64,000 nt of DNA. Origin: Actinomycetes bacterium (GTDB lineage Bacteria; Actinomycetota; Actinomycetes; Mycobacteriales; Mycobacteriaceae). Positions 43,224-52,955 of this stretch are shown here, one piece after another. The first letter of the stretch is position 1; every line of letters begins with the position of its first letter. Position numbers and translations under genes: made by a program. Below the pieces are notes generated by a model. The model was not told where the DNA came from. It did not search any database and saw only the letters and a program-made list of their open reading frames with translations. The DNA lies in the NCBI GenBank assembly GCA_023418505.1, contig JAEZZR010000017.1, positions 1-64,000 of the forward strand, given 5' to 3'.

Positions 43224-43252
43224 AATCTCCCGGCGTACTGCGCTGGGAGATT
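43224..43252 (+). terminator. Rho-independent terminator after dprE2
   Basis: Stem AATCTCCC (43224-43231) / GGGAGATT (43245-43252) with a 13-base loop and continuing TTTCC. Ends the dprE1-dprE2 operon ahead of the aftA promoter. Confidence 0.88.
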
Positions 43253-43304
43253 TTTCCTTTGAGTGCGTTCTTTCGGCCACCAGCCCGCCAGAATTTTCGT
43301 GCCT

Positions 43305-43317
43305 TACTATTAGGGGC
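43305..43317 (+). promoter_or_regulatory. -10 box ahead of aftA
   Basis: TACTAT (43305-43310), 7 bases, then ATG at 43318; leaderless-type promoter. Confidence 0.5.
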
Positions 43318-45396
43318 ATGCCTGAGATCCCTCACGGTGAAGAGACACCAAACTCCAGCAGCACTGCGACTAGCACGCGCGCTGCCAGCACTGCGACTAG
43401 CGCGAGCACGGCTACAGTTACGGCCAACACGGCCACCACAGAGCCGACGTTCCGCGCCCGCCAACCACTAAGCACCCCGGCAACATTGGCGGCCATTGCA
43501 GTGTCCGCCTTGGCTGCTGCAGTATTTGCGCTAGCTAGCTGGTTCATCCTGCATCGGATCTCGCTGCCGGCGTTTGGTGGCTCATACGTCACGCGCGCGA
43601 TCTCTACCGCGATTACGGTACTTGTCTTGTTGATTACGGTTGTGGCGCTTTTTGGCTTGACGATGCCTTGGCAACGCCGTCGTAAAGCACACCGCCCTAA
43701 CCAGGTACTTCGTGCCATTGCGTATTTCTTTGCGTACCTCGCGCCGGCGTTTATCGTGATTTCGACGATTGCCATTCCGCTGAGTTCCACGCGACTGTAC
43801 CTGGACGGCATCAGCGTGGATCAGGAGTTTCGCACTGAATATTTGACGCGCATGGCCGCGCAATCGGGTTTGCATGACATGGCGTATGCGGAGATTCCTT
43901 CGTTCTATCCGGCGGGCTGGTTCTGGTTGGGTGGCCGGTTTGCCAATGTGTTGGGGCTGCCGGGTTGGGAGGCTTTTCAGCCGTTTGCGATTGTCACGCT
44001 GGCGGTCGCCGGTGCGGTGCTAGTGCCGGTGTGGCAGCGCATTACCGCGTCGCTGCCCACTGCTACGGCGATTGCCCTGATCAGTACCTGCTTGGCGTTG
44101 GTGACCAGTGCTGATGAGCCTTACGCCGCCGTCATCGCGATGGGAATCCCAGCTGCTGTGGTGCTGGCAGGTCGAGCCATGCAAGGTGGCCGGTTCGCTG
44201 CGGTCGGTGTGACCTTATTCTTAGGTATCTCTGCCACTTTCTACACGCTGCATACGGCGGTAGCCGCGCTGAGTGTGGTGCTGATTGCGCTGGTGACAGC
44301 GTGGTCGCAGAAGCGGTGGCAGCCGATTGTGATGCTGGCAGGCATTGGTATTGGCTCGATGGTTATTGCTGCCAGCGTGTGGGCACCTTATGTATTGGCG
44401 GTGTTGCGTGGCGAACCACGTTCCGGTGCAACCGCTAGCCACTATCTGCCAGACCTGGGGGCACAGATGCCATTGCCGATGTTGGCCGGCAGCATCGTTG
44501 GATTGCTGTGCTTGATCGGTAGCATCTGGCTGTTGGTGCGCAGTATCGGCGTTGGCGGTTCTCAATCCCCAGTAGAAACTCCCGCAGAAGCCGCACTCGC
44601 CCGCCCGCTGGCCCTCTCGGCTCTAACGATGTACGCCTGGGTCGGGCTTTCCATGGTGGTGACCTTGCTGGGACAGACTTTGCTGGGCTTCCGATTGGCT
44701 CCACCGATCACAATTTTGTTGGCTACTGCAGGTGCCCTAGGGGTGGCGGATGTGTTGCGCCATGGCGTCGTCAAGCTATGGCCACAAGTGGTAAACCGCG
44801 ATGTTGCCCTGAAAGTATCAGCGATCGCCGCACTATTTGCACTGTTGGCGGGCGTGAATTATGCGCAGGCGATTCCGCAGCGCCTGCACCACGCGATTGA
44901 TCTGGCGCACACCGATACGGATGGCTACGGCGAGCGCGCGGATCGTTTCGCGCCGAACGCAGGCAAGTGGTACGGCGAGGTCAACGACGCGCTGCTGGAC
45001 GCTGGGCTCGATCCGAATACCAGTGTGATTCTTACCGACGAGCGCAACTTCCAGGCCTACTTCCCGTGGTATTCCTTCCAGGCGCTCACCAGCCACTATG
45101 CCAATCCGCTGGGCGAGTTCGATAAGCGCAACGCCGCGATCGAAAGCTGGAGTGAAGCTACCAGCGCCGATGAGTTGATCGAGCTCATGGATAGCACCCC
45201 ATGGCACGGCCCGGATGCGTTGGTGTTAAGCACTCCTGCGCACGACGACGACCCGTACACCATCGACATTGCCGACGACATCTACCCCAACAACCCGAAT
45301 GTGTTGTTCCGTGGTATCCCACTGCCCCGCGAGCTTTTCGAAAATCACTGGAGTGTAACGACTATCGGACCGTTTACCGTGCTCGTGCGCGATTAA
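43318..45396 (+). CDS. aftA: Galactan 5-O-arabinofuranosyltransferase AftA
   Basis: 692-residue GT-C membrane enzyme that attaches the first arabinofuranose to galactan from decaprenyl-phosphoryl-arabinose. The N-terminal ~45 residues are a Ser/Thr/Ala repeat (STATSTRAASTATSAST). About eleven to thirteen membrane segments follow; the first extracytoplasmic loop carries YLDGISVDQEFRTEYLTRMA, with acidic residues typical of GT-C active sites, and SFYPAGWFWLGGR. The C-terminal ~170 residues are soluble and outside (ERADRFAPNAGKWYGEVNDA; NFQAYFPWYSFQALTSHYAN). Equivalent to Rv3792, which also lies beside the emb genes and dprE1-dprE2. The motif CGTCGTAAAGC at 43678-43688 lies in the cytoplasmic RRRKAH loop. 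Confidence 0.92.
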   Translation: MPEIPHGEETPNSSSTATSTRAASTATSASTATVTANTATTEPTFRARQPLSTPATLAAIAVSALAAAVFALASWFILHRISLPAFGGSYVTRAISTAITVLVLLITVVALFGLTMPWQRRRKAHRPNQVLRAIAYFFAYLAPAFIVISTIAIPLSSTRLYLDGISVDQEFRTEYLTRMAAQSGLHDMAYAEIPSFYPAGWFWLGGRFANVLGLPGWEAFQPFAIVTLAVAGAVLVPVWQRITASLPTATAIALISTCLALVTSADEPYAAVIAMGIPAAVVLAGRAMQGGRFAAVGVTLFLGISATFYTLHTAVAALSVVLIALVTAWSQKRWQPIVMLAGIGIGSMVIAASVWAPYVLAVLRGEPRSGATASHYLPDLGAQMPLPMLAGSIVGLLCLIGSIWLLVRSIGVGGSQSPVETPAEAALARPLALSALTMYAWVGLSMVVTLLGQTLLGFRLAPPITILLATAGALGVADVLRHGVVKLWPQVVNRDVALKVSAIAALFALLAGVNYAQAIPQRLHHAIDLAHTDTDGYGERADRFAPNAGKWYGEVNDALLDAGLDPNTSVILTDERNFQAYFPWYSFQALTSHYANPLGEFDKRNAAIESWSEATSADELIELMDSTPWHGPDALVLSTPAHDDDPYTIDIADDIYPNNPNVLFRGIPLPRELFENHWSVTTIGPFTVLVRD

Positions 45397-45474
45397 ATGC
45401 TTAAGGCAATTAGTTATATGGGTGGTGCATGGCTAGTACATAAACATAGAAATGGTGCCGTACACTCCTAATAC

Positions 45475-48400
45475 GTGACTGCCGAAACCCACGACATCAA
45501 ACGAGATCCGCATCGCGACGTGCCGGCCGTAACAATCGACCGCGTCGAGACGCCTCCGCTTGACGGACCGAAGCCCACACCACTGATTCGGTGGACGGCT
45601 CTGATCGGTGGCATCTTGGGCATGCTGTGCTTCTTGGCGCTGCCCTTTTTGCCAGTCCAACAGACCCAGGCTTCGTTGAGCTGGCCGCAGAATAACTCCA
45701 TGAACTCGGTGGATGCTCCGCTGATGGCGCAGACTCCGATTGATCTGGATATCACCATTCCGCTGGGCCTGGCCGAAGAGCTGGATGAGGATCGCAATGT
45801 GCTGCTGTCCACCATTCCGCCGACGGCGAAGAATCCGACGGAAAAGGGCATGCAGATCCGCAGCACCGACAACGGCGTGGATGTGATTTTCCGCGACCAG
45901 GTGCTGCTGAGCATTGATCGCGAGATCGTCGAGGACAACCCCGGCGCGCTACTGACCGTCCATTCGGATGCTAATGGCACCGAGGCATTCGTGCCGGATC
46001 TCACCGACCGCGAAGGTGAGCCTCTGCGCGGCGAAGAAGATGACGATATTCGGCCGATGGTCACCGGCCTGTACACGTATTTGCCTGCCGACGGTGATGC
46101 TGCCGCAGCCCAAGCCGCTGGCTTGAACGTAGAGATGGAAATCGATAGCCGATTTACCTCGCACCCTACTGTGCTGAAGTACATCGCAATTGTGGTGGGT
46201 TTGCTGTCGACGATTGCTGCTTTGTGGGCACTGTGGCGCATTGACCAGGTGGATGGTTCTACCCGCCGCCGTTGGCTGCCAAAGAATGCCCTGAAGCCAA
46301 CGCCATTGGATCTGCTGGTTGGTGGCATCTTGGTGCTGTGGCACTTCATTGGTGCGAATACCTCGGACGATGGCTACATTTTCTCGATGGCGCGTGCCTC
46401 GCAGGAATCGGGCTACATGGCCAATTACTACCGGTGGTTCGGCGCACCGGAGTCTCCTTTTGGCAGCCCGTACTATGACCTAATCGCGTTGATGACCCAT
46501 GTGTCCACCGCATCCATCTGGCTGCGCCTGCCAGCCCTGGCTGCAGGTTTGGCCACCTGGTTCGTCATTTCCCGCTTGGTGATCCCACGCCTGGGTAAGA
46601 CCATCAGCCAACGCAAGGTGGCCTACTGGTCTGCTGCTGGTGTACTGCTGGCTTTCTGGTTGCCATACAACAACGGCCTGCGCCCAGAGCCAGTGATCGC
46701 TTTCGGTGCTCTGATGACCTGGGTATTCATCGAGCGCGCCATCCTCACCCGCCGCCTGCTGCCAGCAGCCTTCGGCGTGATTGTGGCTACCTTGGCTTTG
46801 GGCTCTGGCCCTACTGGTTTGATGGCAGTAGCTGCGCTGCTGGCCGGCTTGCCATCGCTGGTGCGCATTGTCGTACAACGCCACCAGGTACTAGGTGGTG
46901 GCTTCGGCGCACCAGCGATCCAAATCGCCCCATTCTTTGCTGCTGGTACCGCCATCCTAATTGGCGTCTTTGGCGATCAGACCCTGGCTTCTGTGATGGA
47001 ATCCATCCGCGTGCGCGGGGTAATCGGACCTTCTACGCCATGGTACGAAGAGCCCATCCGCTACTACTGGCTGTTCCTCCAGACCGTGGATGGCTCGCTC
47101 GGCCGCCGCTTCCCAGTATTCATTGCACTGACCGCCCTGGTTGTAGTGATTGCTTCGCTACTGCGGTACCGCACGGTGCCAGGCGCACTGGCCGGACCGG
47201 CTACCCGCTTGGTGTTCGTCTACATCGGCACGATGTTCTTCATGACGTTCACCCCAACCAAGTGGACCCACCACTTCGGCGTCTACGCCGGTATCACTGC
47301 TTCGTTGGCGGCACTGGCAGCAATGGCGGTATCGCACTGGGCTGTGGGCTCGCGCCGCAACCAGTTCCTCTTCGCTGGCGCGATGATTTTCATCATGGCG
47401 TTTGCGCTAACCGGCATTAATGGCTGGTGGTATGTCTCGGCATTCGGTGTGCCTTGGTTCGATAAGACCATCCAGTACCGCGGTATTGAAGCCAGCGGCA
47501 TTGTGCTGGCCTTGGCCTTGATTGTGTTGTTCGCTGGTGCGATCTTCGCGTTTATTGAAAACTTGCGCGGTAAACCAGCAGCGCCGTCGAACTTGGCAAA
47601 GCGCCTGAAGTTGGGCACGTTGGCTGCCTCGCCAATCGCTGTGGTTTCTTTCGCGATGGTGTTCTTCATGGTCGCCTCGCTGGCAAAGGCTGCGATCTCG
47701 CAGTACCCGGCGTACAACGTGGCAGCGGGCAATATCCGCTCGCTCGGTGGCAATACCTGTAACTTCGCTACCGACATCCTGATGGAAACCGACGCCAACC
47801 AGGGCTTCCTACGCCCAATTTCCGGCAGCTTCGGCTCTTCCCTAGATCCGGACGACGACGCCCGCGGCTTCGACCCCAACGGCATGCCATCCGATATGGT
47901 TGCAGACGCCGTCTGGGCCGACGAAGGCCAGTCCAACTCCACTGCCGTAGACGATGGCGCTACCACGAACTTCGTCGCTGGCGGCTCCAACGCAGGTACC
48001 GATGGTGGTTTCTCCGGTGAGACCGGCATCAATGGCAGCCGTGCAGAACTGCCATACTCGCTGGATACCTCGCGCATCCCGGTGTTGGGCTCGTACTCTG
48101 ATTCCATTCAGGTGCCGGCGGCAACCACCACGGCGTGGTATCAGTTGCCAGAGCTTAACGACGACACCCCACTGATCGTGGTCACCGCCGCTGGCCGCAT
48201 CTTCCACCACGACATCAACGGCGTGAAGCAGGAAGGCCAAAAGCTGGTAGCAGAATACGGCCGCCAGGAAGGCAACAACTTCGAGGTGCTTGCCGAAGTT
48301 GAGCCTATCGACGTAGGCCCTGCTCCAACGTGGCGTAACTTGCGCTTCCTAACCTCTGATATTCCTGAGGGTGCTACCGCAATGCGTTTGGTGGCAGAGG

Positions 48401-48861
48401 ATACGGACTTGGCTGAGGACGCTTGGTTGGCGTTCACCCCACCACGTGTGGCACAGCTGGAGACGCTAAACGACGTAATTGGCTCTGATACGCCAACTAT
48501 CACGGACTGGCCGGTGAGCTTGCAGTTCCCTTGCCAGGATATTTTCAGCCACTACGCAGGTGTGGCTGAGCGTCCGGAATACCGCATCATGCCGGATCGT
48601 CCGTTGAAGGTCACAGGTGCAGACACGTGGCAGTCCAGCGAAGGTGGCGGACCTTTGGGTTGGTCTGACGCGATGAACGCATCGGAAGCAGTACCGACCT
48701 ACATGAAGGATGACTGGGCACGCGACTGGGGTTCCGTAGAGTCCCTGCGCCCACGCAACAACCCTGATGGGGTGGCACCGGATTACGCCGAACTGCAGCT
48801 GGAAGAAACCACCCGTAGCGGTTGGTGGAAGCCAGGCCGGATGTACCCAGAAGAAGACTAA
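45475..48861 (+). CDS. Arabinosyltransferase Emb (ethambutol target family)
   Basis: 1128-residue GT-C membrane enzyme that extends arabinan with alpha-1,5-linked Araf. Order seen: one N-terminal membrane helix, an outer carbohydrate-binding-like domain (~65-225), then a membrane block that begins after HFIGANTSDDGYIFSMA (catalytic DD pair) and contains YYRWFGAPESPFGSPYYDL, then a C-terminal outer domain (~740-1128) with jelly-roll features (WYQLPELNDDTPLIVVTAAGR; VAERPEYRIMPDRPLKVTGA). Corynebacteria usually have a single Emb, unlike the EmbCAB set of mycobacteria; only one gene is present here. GTG start follows TACACT by 8 bases. The gene symbol is left blank because embA, embB and embC cannot be told apart. 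Confidence 0.93.
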   Translation: MTAETHDIKRDPHRDVPAVTIDRVETPPLDGPKPTPLIRWTALIGGILGMLCFLALPFLPVQQTQASLSWPQNNSMNSVDAPLMAQTPIDLDITIPLGLAEELDEDRNVLLSTIPPTAKNPTEKGMQIRSTDNGVDVIFRDQVLLSIDREIVEDNPGALLTVHSDANGTEAFVPDLTDREGEPLRGEEDDDIRPMVTGLYTYLPADGDAAAAQAAGLNVEMEIDSRFTSHPTVLKYIAIVVGLLSTIAALWALWRIDQVDGSTRRRWLPKNALKPTPLDLLVGGILVLWHFIGANTSDDGYIFSMARASQESGYMANYYRWFGAPESPFGSPYYDLIALMTHVSTASIWLRLPALAAGLATWFVISRLVIPRLGKTISQRKVAYWSAAGVLLAFWLPYNNGLRPEPVIAFGALMTWVFIERAILTRRLLPAAFGVIVATLALGSGPTGLMAVAALLAGLPSLVRIVVQRHQVLGGGFGAPAIQIAPFFAAGTAILIGVFGDQTLASVMESIRVRGVIGPSTPWYEEPIRYYWLFLQTVDGSLGRRFPVFIALTALVVVIASLLRYRTVPGALAGPATRLVFVYIGTMFFMTFTPTKWTHHFGVYAGITASLAALAAMAVSHWAVGSRRNQFLFAGAMIFIMAFALTGINGWWYVSAFGVPWFDKTIQYRGIEASGIVLALALIVLFAGAIFAFIENLRGKPAAPSNLAKRLKLGTLAASPIAVVSFAMVFFMVASLAKAAISQYPAYNVAAGNIRSLGGNTCNFATDILMETDANQGFLRPISGSFGSSLDPDDDARGFDPNGMPSDMVADAVWADEGQSNSTAVDDGATTNFVAGGSNAGTDGGFSGETGINGSRAELPYSLDTSRIPVLGSYSDSIQVPAATTTAWYQLPELNDDTPLIVVTAAGRIFHHDINGVKQEGQKLVAEYGRQEGNNFEVLAEVEPIDVGPAPTWRNLRFLTSDIPEGATAMRLVAEDTDLAEDAWLAFTPPRVAQLETLNDVIGSDTPTITDWPVSLQFPCQDIFSHYAGVAERPEYRIMPDRPLKVTGADTWQSSEGGGPLGWSDAMNASEAVPTYMKDDWARDWGSVESLRPRNNPDGVAPDYAELQLEETTRSGWWKPGRMYPEED

Positions 48862-48904
48862 GTCTTCGGTACATGGGCTGGCGTGACGCTAGCCCGAGGG
48901 CACA

Positions 48905-48938
48905 AATCCCACCTTTTCTAAAGTGAAAGGGTGGGATT
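48905..48938. terminator. Bidirectional terminator after emb
   Basis: A 14-bp stem AATCCCACCTTTTC / GAAAGGGTGGGATT with a 6-base loop and one G-T pair, flanked by T-rich sequence. A second smaller hairpin (GGGCTGGCGT/ACGCTAGCCC) lies just upstream. Separates emb from the convergent Panacea gene. Confidence 0.9.
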
Positions 48939-48972
48939 CTTATTTGGGTGCGACGCTCCGAACACGCACTAA

Positions 48973-49623
48973 TTACAACGCAATGCCGATCGACGCGGAC
49001 AGCTCTTTGCGCTCTTCGAAGAAATACCACGCTGCTTCGAGAGTCTCGGGGGCTACTTGGAAGTACGGATCGACATGCTGTTCGGGATCGTCAAAGAAAT
49101 CAGCAAGATCAATGTCGAACGACTTCTTTGCTTGAACCGGATCGAAAGCTCGAGTCCACTCCGGGTATCTATGGCTGACGTCGTCCGTTGCTCCAAAGGG
49201 ACTACTCGTGCGGAATCGTTTGTACGCAGCTTCGAGCATGTGAAGATCCGGCTGGGACAGATAGTCACTGCCTGGATCGGCAATGTCCCTGAGACTATGC
49301 CCTTGGAACTCGAAGCGGGCTTGCCACCAGAGAACGTCTGCCTCGGCAATCCCTTGTAGATTGACGCTTGCGTTCGGTTGGCAGGCTTCCATGAGTTTGA
49401 AGGTCTGTGAAGCAACCGGACCATACGGAAGCGCGACATAACGATTCTGTGTCACGCTGTTCCCGAAGTTGCGCAGGCTCAACCGATCCGCTGCCCACAA
49501 CAACTTGGTCAGCTTGAGGTAGTTATCTCCTTCAACGCTGAACGGATCCGAAGCGCTCTGCTGCAAAAAGAAGTTAACCGCTTGGGCTGCCTTGACAGCA
49601 GAGACACTTAGTTGGCCTGACAT
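48973..49623 (-). CDS. Panacea-domain (DUF4065, SocA-like) protein
   Basis: 216 residues. The Panacea fold is visible as VKAAQAVNFFLQQS, then YLKLTKLLWAADRLSLRNFG and VTQNRYVALPYGPVASQTFKLME, the usual 'LxKLLYxAD ... YGPV' pattern. Panacea proteins are neutralising partners in many type II toxin-antitoxin pairs and also include the proteolysis adaptor SocA (known). No toxin-like gene adjoins it; instead it starts 7 bases after the GH25 muramidase gene on the same strand, so the two are probably one operon. The C-terminal half is acidic (DIDLADFFDDPEQ). It may be an orphan antitoxin or an adaptor. Confidence 0.78.
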   Translation of the reverse strand: MSGQLSVSAVKAAQAVNFFLQQSASDPFSVEGDNYLKLTKLLWAADRLSLRNFGNSVTQNRYVALPYGPVASQTFKLMEACQPNASVNLQGIAEADVLWWQARFEFQGHSLRDIADPGSDYLSQPDLHMLEAAYKRFRTSSPFGATDDVSHRYPEWTRAFDPVQAKKSFDIDLADFFDDPEQHVDPYFQVAPETLEAAWYFFEERKELSASIGIAL

Positions 49624-49630
49624 TTGGACT

Positions 49631-50788
49631 CTAGCGAGCTACACCAGCCAGCACTGCCGTGACATCACCGAGGTTCGCTTCGTCTTCACCTTCGGCATCA
49701 GCCATCTCGGTGAGGTATTCAGCAGCTGCGTCGGTTTCTGCAGCTGATCGAGCAGCATCCACCGCACGCTGTGCGTATTCACGCAAGATTGCAGCGGCAT
49801 CCTGATCGATACCTAGCTCTGGAAGAGTATCGAAGAACTCCTCCACGTCGATCTTGCCAGCGAAGAGATCCAGAATCGCAGCGACTAGATCGTCGCTAAC
49901 TGCTGCCTCCAAGCCGGAGGATCCTTCTGCCTCGCGACTCTGACCGCTACGCACCGAACCTGCTTGACCTAGCTCCGGTACTCGTGGCGAATCCAATACG
50001 GGATCCTGCGCTGCAGGTGCATCTGGCGAAACAGGCGCTGCAGCATCACCGGTACCACCTGGGATGCCGCTCACAAATCCTTGGAGTTCAGCTTCAGAGC
50101 CATTGAATCGGTTACGATCCACAATGGTTGGGATACCGGAAACACGGCCATTATTGGCGTACTGCCAGAAAGTCAGCTTGTCCCAGCCACCGATGATGTC
50201 TTCCGGTGCCTTTTCCTGGTAGGCAGCCAGCCACAACGGGTAATCAGTGAACTTCTCCGAATTCGCCATCTTTACCTGCCAGAACCAACGGAAGGTGTAG
50301 ATCATTGGCTTTTCGCCGGTGGTTTCTTCGAGGCGTTCTAGGAAGGTCTCTACCCAAGCCTCTAGCTGGGCAGGAGTTAAACCGTTGTCTAGTTCAATGT
50401 CCAGCACTGGTGGCAGAGTGCGGGCAGTTTGTGGCAGCAAAGCTAACGCTGCTGCGTAGTCATCGGCTTGGCGGACTGCAGAACGATCCGGATGCGCCTT
50501 GTGGTAGCTGCCCACGATCAATCCCGCGTCGAGAGCCTTCTTCGCATCCTCTTCGAAGTAGATGCTGCGACCTTCAATGCCGTCGGTAGCTTTAATAAAC
50601 GCGAATTGTTCGCCAGCTTCGACAACTTTGTTCCAATCAATGGCTACCCCGCCGGGGCGCTGCCACTTGGAAACGTCCACGCCAGTAGGGGATTTCGCAT
50701 CGAACGCCAGCGCCGGAGTAGCGCTCAGTCCCAGCGACAGTGGCAAAACCAGAGCTGCCATCGTGGTGGCAAGTGCGCGTTTCTTCAT
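49631..50788 (-). CDS. Secreted GH25 muramidase (lysozyme)
   Basis: 385 residues. A signal peptide (KKRALATTMAALVLPLSLGL, cut near ALAF) precedes a GH25 catalytic barrel: TGVDVSKWQRPGGVAIDW, FAFIKATDG, GSYHKAHP, and the catalytic pair in LPPVLDIELDN, ending WQYANNGRVSGI. It should cut the MurNAc-GlcNAc bond of peptidoglycan outside the membrane. After the barrel, a Pro/Ala-rich linker leads to an acidic helical C-terminal region of ~110 residues (VAAILDLFAGKIDVEEFFDTL; QDAAAILREYAQRAVDAARS), not a known wall-binding module. Start at 50788 because the signal peptide begins there with AGAGAG upstream. Could serve in cell division, wall turnover or attack on other bacteria. Confidence 0.88.
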   Translation of the reverse strand: MKKRALATTMAALVLPLSLGLSATPALAFDAKSPTGVDVSKWQRPGGVAIDWNKVVEAGEQFAFIKATDGIEGRSIYFEEDAKKALDAGLIVGSYHKAHPDRSAVRQADDYAAALALLPQTARTLPPVLDIELDNGLTPAQLEAWVETFLERLEETTGEKPMIYTFRWFWQVKMANSEKFTDYPLWLAAYQEKAPEDIIGGWDKLTFWQYANNGRVSGIPTIVDRNRFNGSEAELQGFVSGIPGGTGDAAAPVSPDAPAAQDPVLDSPRVPELGQAGSVRSGQSREAEGSSGLEAAVSDDLVAAILDLFAGKIDVEEFFDTLPELGIDQDAAAILREYAQRAVDAARSAAETDAAAEYLTEMADAEGEDEANLGDVTAVLAGVAR

Positions 50789-50968
50789 TGTTCTCTCTTT
50801 CACTGCCGGCAGAATCCACCGGAGAAAGTCTCAACTAATACTTGAGGTTGACAATACACAGCTTCGCCCCATACGTCACATTGGCACCATTTGTCACATC
50901 TATAAACTTTGTGCAGTTCATGGAGCAGATTGCCCACAACCACGCGCGGGATCTCTAGACTGGTGTGC
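50789..50968. promoter_or_regulatory. Divergent promoter region, GH25 / M13 peptidase
   Basis: 180 bases between divergent starts. Two direct copies of GTCACAT (50874 and 50892, 18 bases apart) lie in the middle and could bind a regulator of cell-wall genes; the protein is unknown. On the plus strand TAGACT (50956-50961) lies 7 bases before the peptidase ATG, a leaderless pattern. Confidence 0.4.
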
Positions 50969-52951
50969 ATGTCTGATTTCACCCAGCCGCGTATCCAAGA
51001 TGATCTTTATCTGCACGTCAACGGCGAATGGATCGCCAACCACAAGATCCCAGCCGACCGCGCTATTGACGGCGCCTTCCACGCCCTGCGCGACCAGGCC
51101 GAAGCCGACGTACGGGAATTAGTAGAAGCTGCCGACGCGGATACCCGCATTGGGGCGCTCTACCGCAGCTTTATGGATACTGATGCCATCGAGCGCATTG
51201 GGCTGGATGCCCTCAACCCCGATTTCAACCGCATCGCAGTTGAAACCAAAGAGGAATTAGCACACGCACTGGCACAACTAGACCGCGAAGGCGTCTCCGG
51301 CGCTGCCGCCTACTTCGTAACGAAAGACGCTGGCTCGGAAACTGCCCGCGCGTACTTGGTACAGGCAGGTCTTGGGCTTCCCGACGAGGCCTACTACCAC
51401 CAAGAGCAACACTCCGAGACCCTGAAGGCATACCGCGAGCACATCCAAAAGATGTTCCGTCTGCTTTTGGCAGCGCAGGACGATGTCACTGGTGGCGACC
51501 CAACGTCGGAAAGCACAACAGACATCACGCAGGGACGCACCCCAAGCGAAATTGCGGACATCATCGTAGAATTTGAAACGAAAATCGCCGAAGGCCACTG
51601 GGATGTGGTTGCCTCGCGCGATGCGGTGAAGACGTACAACCCCACTGCCGTAGCAGAGCTGCCTACGGGATTCCCATTCGCACAGTGGTTGCGCGATACC
51701 GGCGTGGCGGACAACACCGTGATCGTGTCCCAGCCTTCGTACCTGGAGGACTTCGCAAAGCTATGGGAAGAAACCGATCTGGAAGTACTGCAGCTATGGG
51801 CGGCATGGCACATTCTGACTAGCCGTGCGTCCTACCTGCCGGATCAGATCTACCAGCAGCACTTCGATTTCTACAGCCGCACCCTGTCCGGCGCAGAAGA
51901 ACCACGCGCACGGTGGAAGCGCGGTGTTGGCTTCGTGGAAGGCGCTGTGGGTGAGGAAGTTGGGCGGTTGTACGTCGATAAGCACTTCCCACCTAGCTAC
52001 AAAGAAAGCATGCTGGAGCTGGTCAACTACCTGCTCGACGCCTACCACCAGCGCATTTCGCAGCTGCCATGGATGACGCCGGCGACGCGCGAACGTGCGC
52101 TGGAAAAGCTCTCGTTGTTCAAGGCGAAGATCGGCTACCCCGAGAAGTGGATTGATTACTCCGCGCTCGAAGTAGGCAAGAACGTGCGTGCCGACGATCT
52201 GCTGGGCAACCTCCGCGCGGCAGCTGCCTTTACCCACGATTACGAGGTGGCGAAGCTGGGCAAGCCAGCCGATCGCGACGAATGGCATGCCACACCACAG
52301 ACTGTGAACGCGTTCTACAACCCGGTGGTTAATGACATCACGTTCCCAGCTGCGATTTTGAAGCCACCGTTTTTCGATCCAGAAGGCAACGCCGCAGCCA
52401 ACTTCGGTGCCATCGGTGCGGTTATCGGCCACGAAATTGGGCATGGTTTCGACGATCAGGGCTCGCAGTTTGATGGCCACGGCAACTTGGAGCAGTGGTG
52501 GACTGACGAAGACCGCGCTGCCTTCGAGAAGCTAACCGACAAGCTAGTGGAACAGTTCGAAGGCTTGGTACCAGCTGGTTTGAAGGAGCTGGGCGAAACT
52601 GGCACTGGCGTCAACGGCAAGTTCACGCTAGGTGAAAACATCGGCGACCTGGGTGGCTTGGGTATCGCAGTAGTGGCGTATCGCCGTTGGATTGCCGACA
52701 ACGGCGCCGAACACGGCATCACCGACGAGCCAGCTGCCTACCGCGAGCTCTTCGAATCGTGGGCACGAGTGTGGCGTACGGCGATCCGTCCAGAGTTGTC
52801 CCGCCAGTACCTGGCCATCGATCCACACAGCCCGGCAGAATTCCGCTGCAACGTGATCGTTACAGACATCGACGAATTCCACGATGCTTTCGACGTTCAG
52901 CCTGGCGACGGCATGTGGCGGGCTCCAGAAGACCGCGTGACCATCTGGTAA
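50969..52951 (+). CDS. M13-family zinc metallopeptidase (PepO/neprilysin type)
   Basis: 660 residues without a signal peptide or membrane helix, so probably cytoplasmic, like bacterial PepO. Zinc site VIGHEIGHGFDDQG (H488, E489, H492), third ligand in ENIGDLGG, and the substrate-binding VNAFYNPVVNDITFPAAIL are all present, as is the C-terminal PHSPAEFRCN and the terminal tryptophan of the family. It should cleave small peptides. Length is normal for the family core. ATG at 50969 is chosen over an upstream ATG (50909) because the conserved DDLYLHVNGEW begins just after it and a -10 box lies 7 bases before. Divergent from the GH25 gene. Confidence 0.92.
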   Translation: MSDFTQPRIQDDLYLHVNGEWIANHKIPADRAIDGAFHALRDQAEADVRELVEAADADTRIGALYRSFMDTDAIERIGLDALNPDFNRIAVETKEELAHALAQLDREGVSGAAAYFVTKDAGSETARAYLVQAGLGLPDEAYYHQEQHSETLKAYREHIQKMFRLLLAAQDDVTGGDPTSESTTDITQGRTPSEIADIIVEFETKIAEGHWDVVASRDAVKTYNPTAVAELPTGFPFAQWLRDTGVADNTVIVSQPSYLEDFAKLWEETDLEVLQLWAAWHILTSRASYLPDQIYQQHFDFYSRTLSGAEEPRARWKRGVGFVEGAVGEEVGRLYVDKHFPPSYKESMLELVNYLLDAYHQRISQLPWMTPATRERALEKLSLFKAKIGYPEKWIDYSALEVGKNVRADDLLGNLRAAAAFTHDYEVAKLGKPADRDEWHATPQTVNAFYNPVVNDITFPAAILKPPFFDPEGNAAANFGAIGAVIGHEIGHGFDDQGSQFDGHGNLEQWWTDEDRAAFEKLTDKLVEQFEGLVPAGLKELGETGTGVNGKFTLGENIGDLGGLGIAVVAYRRWIADNGAEHGITDEPAAYRELFESWARVWRTAIRPELSRQYLAIDPHSPAEFRCNVIVTDIDEFHDAFDVQPGDGMWRAPEDRVTIW

Positions 52952-52955
52952 ATCG

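Noticed and set aside
49631..50788. Phage endolysin
   Set aside because: The GH25 protein has a standard secretion signal, no holin or phage genes adjoin it, and codon use matches the chromosome.
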